Of a stretch of 64,000 nucleotides of DNA, positions 58,786-64,000 are shown piece after piece. The position numbers and the translations under genes were made by a program. Source of the DNA: Clostridia bacterium (GTDB lineage Bacteria; Bacillota; Clostridia; Oscillospirales; CAG-272); NCBI GenBank assembly GCA_017631855.1, contig JAGBSP010000044.1:1-64000 (forward strand). Reading direction: 5' to 3'. Below the pieces are notes generated by a model. It had not been told where the DNA came from and did no database searches. It saw only the letters and a program-made list of their open reading frames with translations. How positions within the stretch are numbered: position 1 is the first letter of the stretch; each line of letters starts with the position of its first letter.

Positions 58786-60090
58786 ATGGAATTAAAGAAC
58801 AAAACACTACTGCTTATGGGTGGCGGCGCTTATGCGAAGGATATCAAGAAATACAAGGACGAAATGGGATTCCGAATTGTTGCTCTTGGACGAGATGCCG
58901 GGACCCCTATTGCAAAGATTTCTGATTCGTTTTATCAGATCGACACGCAAAATGTTGACGCAGTTTGCGAGGTGGTAAAAAAAGAAGGTGTTAACGGCAT
59001 TTTTGTTGGCTCCTCTGAGGTAAATATTGATCCCGCTATCACGGTAAGTGAAAGAACTGGATGTCATTTTTACGTGACCCGTCATCAATGGGAGATACTT
59101 GCAAACAAGGCGAAATTTAAGGAGTATTGTCGCAAATATGGAGTGCCTGTCGTACCGGAATTTGAAATAAAACCCGGATACACTCGCGCGGATGTGGAAA
59201 AACTGAGCTTTCCCGTTCTTCTCAAACCCACCGACAGCTCAGGGGCGAGAGGAATGAATGCTTGTTATTCCGCTGATGATTTCGACAATTTATATGAAGA
59301 AGCCCTTCGATTCTCCAAGAAGAAAGAAGTTATTGTCGAAGAACTTATTACAAATGCTGACGAAGTTTTCTTCCAATATACTATTCAGGACGGAGAATGC
59401 TCTTTGACCTCTTGCTTTACCAAAGTATTTGTTAAGAGTGAGAACAAATCTTTAATACTTCCTATCTTCCATATGTATCCCAGCAAATACATAGAGGAAT
59501 ATTTTGCAAGTGTGCACAAAAGTGTTAAGGCGATGTTCCGCGCCATTGATGTACGTGACGGCGTTATGACTCTCCAAAGCTTTTATAAAAACGGACGTTT
59601 TTACGTATTTGAGGCGGGCTTTAGAATGGGCGGTGCACAGAATTATATCTTCTCAGAGTACCAGAATGGAAATAACTCTTTGAATTATATGATTAATTAC
59701 GCACTTACTGGTAGCATGAACGATAAGCTGATCGTGGAGAGTGATAATGCGAGATTCCGTCATCCTTGCTGTAACTATTACGTTGGCTTGAAGGCGGGCG
59801 TAATTGCTGAAATGGGCGGTGTCAAGGATGCCGAAAAGCTTAATGGTGTATTAAATATAACCGTTATGGCGCATGAAGGTGAGGAAATATTGGACACCAA
59901 TGCTCTTGAGCGCGTTTGCTTACGAATCCACGTTGTAGGAGAGACACCCGAAAAACTATCAGAAAATTTGGTTCGCATCAGCAGCACGTTGCAAATCATA
60001 TCCACAACGGGCAATGAAATGCAATTAGAGCCGCTTTCTTATGAGCGCTGCCTTAAAGCAATCAATGCTGCTACATCTTTCGGTCTGTAA
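58786..60090 (+). CDS. ATP-grasp ligase, complete (second copy type)
   Basis: A 434-residue ATP-grasp enzyme with the same plan as the gene at 56957 but clearly diverged. It has an N-terminal LLLMGGGAYAKDIKKYKDEMGF, then FPVLLKPTDSSGARGMNACY near residue 145, VIVEELITNADEVFFQYTI near 185, and a C-terminal FEAGFRMGGAQNY near 285, where the Mg-binding residues are less typical (E, then G-F-R-M-G-G). The C-terminal 90 residues form the usual lid. Its substrate pair is unknown. ATG 58786 is chosen for TTGAGGAATTTTATT. Confidence 0.86.
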   Translation: MELKNKTLLLMGGGAYAKDIKKYKDEMGFRIVALGRDAGTPIAKISDSFYQIDTQNVDAVCEVVKKEGVNGIFVGSSEVNIDPAITVSERTGCHFYVTRHQWEILANKAKFKEYCRKYGVPVVPEFEIKPGYTRADVEKLSFPVLLKPTDSSGARGMNACYSADDFDNLYEEALRFSKKKEVIVEELITNADEVFFQYTIQDGECSLTSCFTKVFVKSENKSLILPIFHMYPSKYIEEYFASVHKSVKAMFRAIDVRDGVMTLQSFYKNGRFYVFEAGFRMGGAQNYIFSEYQNGNNSLNYMINYALTGSMNDKLIVESDNARFRHPCCNYYVGLKAGVIAEMGGVKDAEKLNGVLNITVMAHEGEEILDTNALERVCLRIHVVGETPEKLSENLVRISSTLQIISTTGNEMQLEPLSYERCLKAINAATSFGL

Positions 60091-60115
60091 TAATCTAAAT
60101 TTGAAAGGATAGACT

Positions 60116-61477
60116 ATGCCAAGGGAATTTTTATATCTTGCCGTCGTATTTGCGGTGGCGATAATTGGATTTATGATCGTAAAGCGCCCGCTTTACGAAT
60201 GCATGTTAGCCGCATTCATCGTATTGGTTACCGTTACTGGAACATGGGCGAATATAGGAGGCTATATATGGGATGCTCTAAAAGAGCCTACTATGTATAT
60301 TATTTTTGTATTTATAATTTCTGCTCATTTGCTGGCAAAAACAACCGTTATTGATGATTGTATTGCTATCATTCTTTCCATTTTCGGTCGTTTGAGAGGT
60401 GGCGCAGGATTTGTATCGATTATAGGCAGTACATACATGGGTTCTCTTTCCGGTTCCGGTCCCGGCAATGTTGCAACGACCGGCGTATTTACTATTCCTG
60501 CAATGATTAAATCGGGATATCCGCCGCATCTTGCTGCCAATGTAGAAGCACATGCAAGTACTATGGGAAATATGATTCCACCTGCTGGAATGATTGGTAT
60601 TGCTTTTGCAGCTCTAGATACACTTTATCCGAATACATATACCATGGCACAATATTGGATACTGTTGTGGGGAATTGCACTTTGGTTTGTCTTCCAACGT
60701 ATTATAACACTGTACTTTATGTGTCGGTATTATAAGGTTGAACCAATGAAGAAAGAGGATATTCCCAGTTTAAGAAAATCCTTAAAATATGGTTGGAAGG
60801 CTGTGTTTCTTCCGATCATTGTATTTCTACCATTCCTTTTGACAAGCGTTTTTGAAGGCTTTTTTGCTGCTCGCCTTGGTGCCGGGCTGTCTTCATTCAA
60901 TAATAGCATTATCTTGTTTATTCCTTCACTGATCGTTATTTGCGGCATTCTTTTATCGGGTAAAGAAACGATTAAAAAAATGACACCTACGGTTTGCTTT
61001 GAAGGGATTGAGAAAGGAATGTCTAAGGTTGTTCCTACATCGGCACTTGTGCTGTTCGCATATTTTGTGAGCAATGTGTTTGAGGATCTAAAAGTAGAGG
61101 TTGCAATCGGTGAATTTATTCAATCGTTCAATATGCCGTATTTTGTTCTTTGTCTCATCATACCGCTTTTTATGGCTATTCTTGGAATGCTCCTTCCCGG
61201 TTCGACACAAGTTAAGATTTTTGGTGGCATTATTATCTCTATTCTCGCAGGTGCGGGCGGAAACCCTATGTTAGTCGCCGCGATGCTTCCTTGTATATGT
61301 GGAGCGATGCACGGAGTTACCCCCCCATATTGTGCCTGTGTTTATACAGGTATGGGGATTGCTCAGTCAGAACTTAAGCCTACTTTGAAGAATTGTATGA
61401 TATGGGTAGTGATTCACTATATTCTTTCTGTGGTTGTTTTGCTTGGGTGGATTCCGCTGATAGGATTGATAAAATAA
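60116..61477 (+). CDS. TRAP-type large permease (DctM/TAXI-like)
   Basis: Membrane protein of 453 residues with about twelve helices. The central motif GSLSGSGPGNVATTGVFTIP near residue 115-135, followed by ANVEAHASTMGNMIPPAGM near 150, is the core of TRAP-T large subunits of the TAXI-related kind. These use an ion gradient to import carboxylates or similar solutes with a periplasmic/lipoprotein binding protein. No binding-protein gene is seen in the window. It lies inside the polysaccharide operon directly after the ATP-grasp genes. ATG 60116 follows GAAAGGATAGACT. Confidence 0.85.
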   Translation: MPREFLYLAVVFAVAIIGFMIVKRPLYECMLAAFIVLVTVTGTWANIGGYIWDALKEPTMYIIFVFIISAHLLAKTTVIDDCIAIILSIFGRLRGGAGFVSIIGSTYMGSLSGSGPGNVATTGVFTIPAMIKSGYPPHLAANVEAHASTMGNMIPPAGMIGIAFAALDTLYPNTYTMAQYWILLWGIALWFVFQRIITLYFMCRYYKVEPMKKEDIPSLRKSLKYGWKAVFLPIIVFLPFLLTSVFEGFFAARLGAGLSSFNNSIILFIPSLIVICGILLSGKETIKKMTPTVCFEGIEKGMSKVVPTSALVLFAYFVSNVFEDLKVEVAIGEFIQSFNMPYFVLCLIIPLFMAILGMLLPGSTQVKIFGGIIISILAGAGGNPMLVAAMLPCICGAMHGVTPPYCACVYTGMGIAQSELKPTLKNCMIWVVIHYILSVVVLLGWIPLIGLIK

Positions 61478-61489
61478 AGGAGAAGTTGT

Positions 61490-61780
61490 ATGCGTAAGAA
61501 AATATACACTATACTTAACAGAATATACGGAATAATGATGACAGTATCATTTTTCGCGGGCATACTTCCGCTTATTCCATTCATAATTGCAATTTTTATT
61601 GGTGGAGATATTGGTGCAAATATTTCTATATTCTTATACAAACAATTTTATCCATGGGTCATAGTTATTGGTTCGGCAGCGATACTTGTTGGTCTTATTG
61701 CGATGTATGTTGGTAAGATCGAGGGATTGTCGGTAAAAAAAGTCAGTACAAATGAAAATGACAGCTCAATGAATTCATAA
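61490..61780 (+). CDS. Small membrane protein, possible TRAP small-permease substitute
   Basis: A 96-residue protein with two or three predicted helices (about 13-40 and 57-77) and a polar tail. It begins 12 bases after the TRAP large permease with a strong AAAGGAGAAGTTGT site, so it is cotranscribed and probably made in similar amount. Typical DctQ small subunits have four helices and ~160 residues, so this is not a standard one. A partner role for the permease is an inference from position only. Confidence 0.6.
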   Translation: MRKKIYTILNRIYGIMMTVSFFAGILPLIPFIIAIFIGGDIGANISIFLYKQFYPWVIVIGSAAILVGLIAMYVGKIEGLSVKKVSTNENDSSMNS

Positions 61781-61820
61781 CCAAACAAACCACATTATTA
61801 TTTTAAGAGAGGGATAAATT

Positions 61821-62867
61821 ATGTCACTTTTTACAAACAAAACATTATTGATTACTGGTGGTACGGGCTCGTTTGGCAATGCCGTGCTTAACCGTTTTCT
61901 TAAGACCGACATTGGTGAGATTCGCATTTTCTCGCGTGACGAGAAGAAGCAGGACGACATGCGTCACGAATTTCAGGCGAAGATGCCTGAGGTGGCTGAC
62001 AAGATCAAGTTTTACATTGGCGACGTTCGCGATATCGCGTCGGTTCGCAACGCGATGCACGGCGTTGACTACATCTTCCACGCTGCTGCTCTCAAGCAGG
62101 TTCCGTCCTGCGAGTTCTTCCCGATCGAGGCGGTTAAGACCAACGTTCTCGGCACCGAAAATGTTCTGACTGCCGCGATTGAGGCAGGTGTTAAGAACGT
62201 CGTTTGTCTTTCGACCGACAAGGCTGCGTACCCCGTCAACGCGATGGGCACGTCCAAGGCGATGATGGAGAAGGTCATCGTAGCAAAATCGCGCACGGTT
62301 TCTCCCGAGAAGACCAAGATCTGCTGCACCCGTTACGGCAACGTGATGTGTTCCCGCGGTTCGGTCATTCCGCTCTGGATCGACCAGATCCGTGCAGGCA
62401 AGCCGATTACGATTACCGACGGCTCGATGACTCGTTTCATTATGTCGCTCGACGAAGCTGTTGACCTCGTTCTTTTTGCCTTTGAGCACGGCGAGAGCGG
62501 TGATATTCTCGTTCAGAAGGCGCCTGCCTGCACGATTCAGACGCAGGCTGAGGCTGTTTGCGAGCTCTTTGGTGGTGACAAGACCGCCATTAAGGTGATC
62601 GGTATCCGTCACGGCGAGAAGATGTACGAAACTCTTCTGACCAACGAGGAATGTGCGAACGCGATCGACATGGGCAATTTCTACCGTGTTCCTTGCGACA
62701 AGCGCGGTCTGAACTACGACAAGTATTTCAACCAAGGTGACGCTGAGCGCAACACTCTGACCGAGTTCAACTCGAACAACACCGATCTTCTTTCGGTAGA
62801 AGAAACCAAGGCAAAGATCGCAAGTCTGAAGTATATTCAGGACGAGCTTGCAAAGGAATCGAAGTAA
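61821..62867 (+). CDS. capE: UDP-GlcNAc 4,6-dehydratase/5-epimerase (CapE/FnlA-like)
   Basis: Extended SDR of 348 residues catalysing the first step of UDP-N-acetyl-L-fucosamine synthesis. The NAD loop is ITGGTGSFGNA at residues ~10-20, HAAALKQVPSCEFFP near 88-102 and STDKAAYPVNAMGTSK near 131-146 belong to this inverting dehydratase group, and HGEKMYETLLTNEE near 265 closes the active site. The motif MGTSK (in place of a Tyr-x3-Lys) is the known atypical catalytic site of this family. The first ~15 codons are AT-rich like the upstream genes; thereafter codon use is like the housekeeping part of the window. Confidence 0.92.
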   Translation: MSLFTNKTLLITGGTGSFGNAVLNRFLKTDIGEIRIFSRDEKKQDDMRHEFQAKMPEVADKIKFYIGDVRDIASVRNAMHGVDYIFHAAALKQVPSCEFFPIEAVKTNVLGTENVLTAAIEAGVKNVVCLSTDKAAYPVNAMGTSKAMMEKVIVAKSRTVSPEKTKICCTRYGNVMCSRGSVIPLWIDQIRAGKPITITDGSMTRFIMSLDEAVDLVLFAFEHGESGDILVQKAPACTIQTQAEAVCELFGGDKTAIKVIGIRHGEKMYETLLTNEECANAIDMGNFYRVPCDKRGLNYDKYFNQGDAERNTLTEFNSNNTDLLSVEETKAKIASLKYIQDELAKESK

Positions 62868-62868
62868 T

Positions 62869-64000
62869 ATGAACATACTGATCACCGGCGCAAAGGGTTT
62901 TGTCGGAAAAAATCTTTGTGCTGCCTTAAAAAACATTCGTGACGGCAAGGACAGAACCCATCCGTCTTTGACGCTTGGCGAGATCTTTGAATACGATCTT
63001 GACACTGATCCCTCTCTGCTTGACGGGTATTGCGAAAAAGCGGACTTTGTCTTCCATCTTGCGGGCGTGAATCGACCGAAGGATCCTGCCGAGTTTATGC
63101 AAGGAAACTTTGGATTTACTTCGACGCTGCTTGACACTCTGAAAAAGAACGGGAACAAGTGTCCCGTGATGATCTCGTCGTCGATTCAGGCGACCTGTAT
63201 CGGCAGATACGACAGCGACTACGGACGCTCGAAGAAGGCAGGCGAGGAGCTGATTTTCTCGTATGGCGAGGAGACGGGCGCAAAGGTGCTCGTTTACCGT
63301 TTCCCGAATCTCTTTGGAAAATGGTGCCGTCCGAACTACAATTCTGCCGTTGCAACCTTTTGTAACAACATCGCAAATGATCTTCCGATCACCGTGAGTG
63401 ATCCTTCGATTGTGCTGGAGCTTCTCTACATCGACGATCTTGTCGACGAGATGATTGTGGCGCTGGAGGGCAGGGAGCACCGTTGCGAATTTGACGGCAT
63501 TTCGACGGTTCTCTGTGAGAATGGTCGCTACTGTGCCGCTCCCGTGTCGCACCGTGTGACTCTTGGCGAGATCGTGTCGCTGCTCGAGAGCTTCCGCGAT
63601 CAGCCGTCGACCCTTGTGATGCCCGAAATTCCGACGGGCAGCTTTGCGAAGAAGCTTTACAGCACCTATCTGTCCTATCTTCCGAAGGAGAAGGTGTCCT
63701 TCCCCTTGAAGATGAACGTGGACGATCGCGGCAGCTTTACCGAGCTTCTCAAGACGGCAAGCTGCGGACAGTTTTCGGTGAATATTTCGAAGCCCGGAAT
63801 TACCAAGGGTCAGCATTGGCACCACACCAAGTGGGAATTCTTTATCGTCGTCAGCGGTCACGGACTCATTGAGGAGCGCAAGATTGGCTCGGACGAGGTA
63901 TTTCGCTTTGAGGTTTCGGGCGAGAAGATCGAAGCAATTCATATGCTGCCCGGATACACGCACAACATTATCAATTTAAGCGATACGGAAAATCTCGTGA
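62869..64000 (+). CDS. capF: CapF/FnlB-like bifunctional reductase-cupin, cut by window end
   Basis: The frame starts at ATG 62869, two bases after the capE stop codon, and is still open at 64000 (377 codons). The N-terminal SDR domain (ILITGAKGFVGKNL at ~2-15, SSSIQAT near 104, YGRSKKAGEE near 122 with Tyr-x3-Lys) is followed by a C-terminal cupin near residues 280-375 with GQHWHHTKWEFFIVVSG, the zinc-binding His pattern of CapF. CapF carries out the epimerisation/reduction step toward UDP-L-FucNAc after CapE. Only the last few residues are missing. The third pathway gene (CapG/FnlC, a 2-epimerase) is expected just beyond the window. Confidence 0.92.
   Translation, partial: MNILITGAKGFVGKNLCAALKNIRDGKDRTHPSLTLGEIFEYDLDTDPSLLDGYCEKADFVFHLAGVNRPKDPAEFMQGNFGFTSTLLDTLKKNGNKCPVMISSSIQATCIGRYDSDYGRSKKAGEELIFSYGEETGAKVLVYRFPNLFGKWCRPNYNSAVATFCNNIANDLPITVSDPSIVLELLYIDDLVDEMIVALEGREHRCEFDGISTVLCENGRYCAAPVSHRVTLGEIVSLLESFRDQPSTLVMPEIPTGSFAKKLYSTYLSYLPKEKVSFPLKMNVDDRGSFTELLKTASCGQFSVNISKPGITKGQHWHHTKWEFFIVVSGHGLIEERKIGSDEVFRFEVSGEKIEAIHMLPGYTHNIINLSDTENLV

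Overview
The window reads as chromosome from an anaerobic, Gram-positive-type bacterium of the Clostridia, probably an uncultured gut lineage. The evidence is a set of near-consensus sigma-A promoters (TTGAAA/TTGACA-17-TATAAT), strong AGGAG ribosome sites with occasional GTG and TTG starts, a CIRCE-like heat-shock operator, a six-gene rnfCDGEAB cluster in clostridial order, RqcH, a type II pantothenate kinase, an EgsA/AraM-type glycerol-1-phosphate dehydrogenase, separate GlnRS and GluRS genes, and Gram-positive lipoproteins. No rRNA, tRNA, CRISPR array or prophage was seen.

Layout. Positions 1-367 hold a tandem palindromic repeat. From 368 to 8077 the plus strand carries a D-Ala-D-Ala carboxypeptidase, pgi, a small P-loop protein, topB, a large unknown membrane protein and an RpiB/LacAB-family isomerase. 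From 17026 down to 8127 the minus strand carries a long operon (MBL hydrolase, gltX, glnS, DUF1294, MutS-like ATPase, Lrp regulator, aminotransferase), then a RAYT-type HUH transposase and an S51-like peptidase. From 17145 to 30584 come an unknown protein, comEC, coaW and a divergent HAD phosphatase, rqcH, egsA, two surface lipoproteins (SGNH/CE2-like esterase and BspA-type LRR), an Hsp20 chaperone and ribF. From 30794 to 36609 lies the Rnf ion-pumping ferredoxin:NAD oxidoreductase operon with an EEP-family hydrolase. From 36649 to 45068 are small regulators, an amidase, a YhaO/YhaN (SbcDC-like) pair, a CarD-type regulator and two acyltransferase-type proteins.

From about 45200 to the end is a surface-polysaccharide locus read as one plus-strand operon: a NeuD/PglD-like acetyltransferase, a PglC-type initiating phosphoglycosyl transferase, an NAD-dependent epimerase/reductase, five proteins of glycosyltransferase or polymerase type, a DegT aminotransferase fused to a GNAT domain, a Wzx flippase, two ATP-grasp ligases with an ATP-grasp/GNAT chimera between them, TRAP-type permease genes, and the first two genes of the UDP-L-FucNAc pathway (CapE/FnlA and CapF/FnlB, the latter cut by the window end). 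Genes from 45347 to about 61800 are clearly richer in A+T than their surroundings. capE and capF return to the house codon style, so the locus is mosaic.

The best candidate for something undescribed is the 53774-61780 module. An aminotransferase-acetyltransferase fusion, ATP-grasp ligases and a TRAP permease without a visible solute-binding protein sit inside a capsule operon. This suggests an imported or cytosolic carboxylate being coupled to an amino sugar. Other notable points are a RAYT gene carrying a 28-bp palindromic element twice in opposite orientation inside its reading frame, a G8 tract in the spacer of a surface-esterase promoter, overlapping divergent promoters built on one dyad, and arrays of consecutive hairpins in two intergenic regions.
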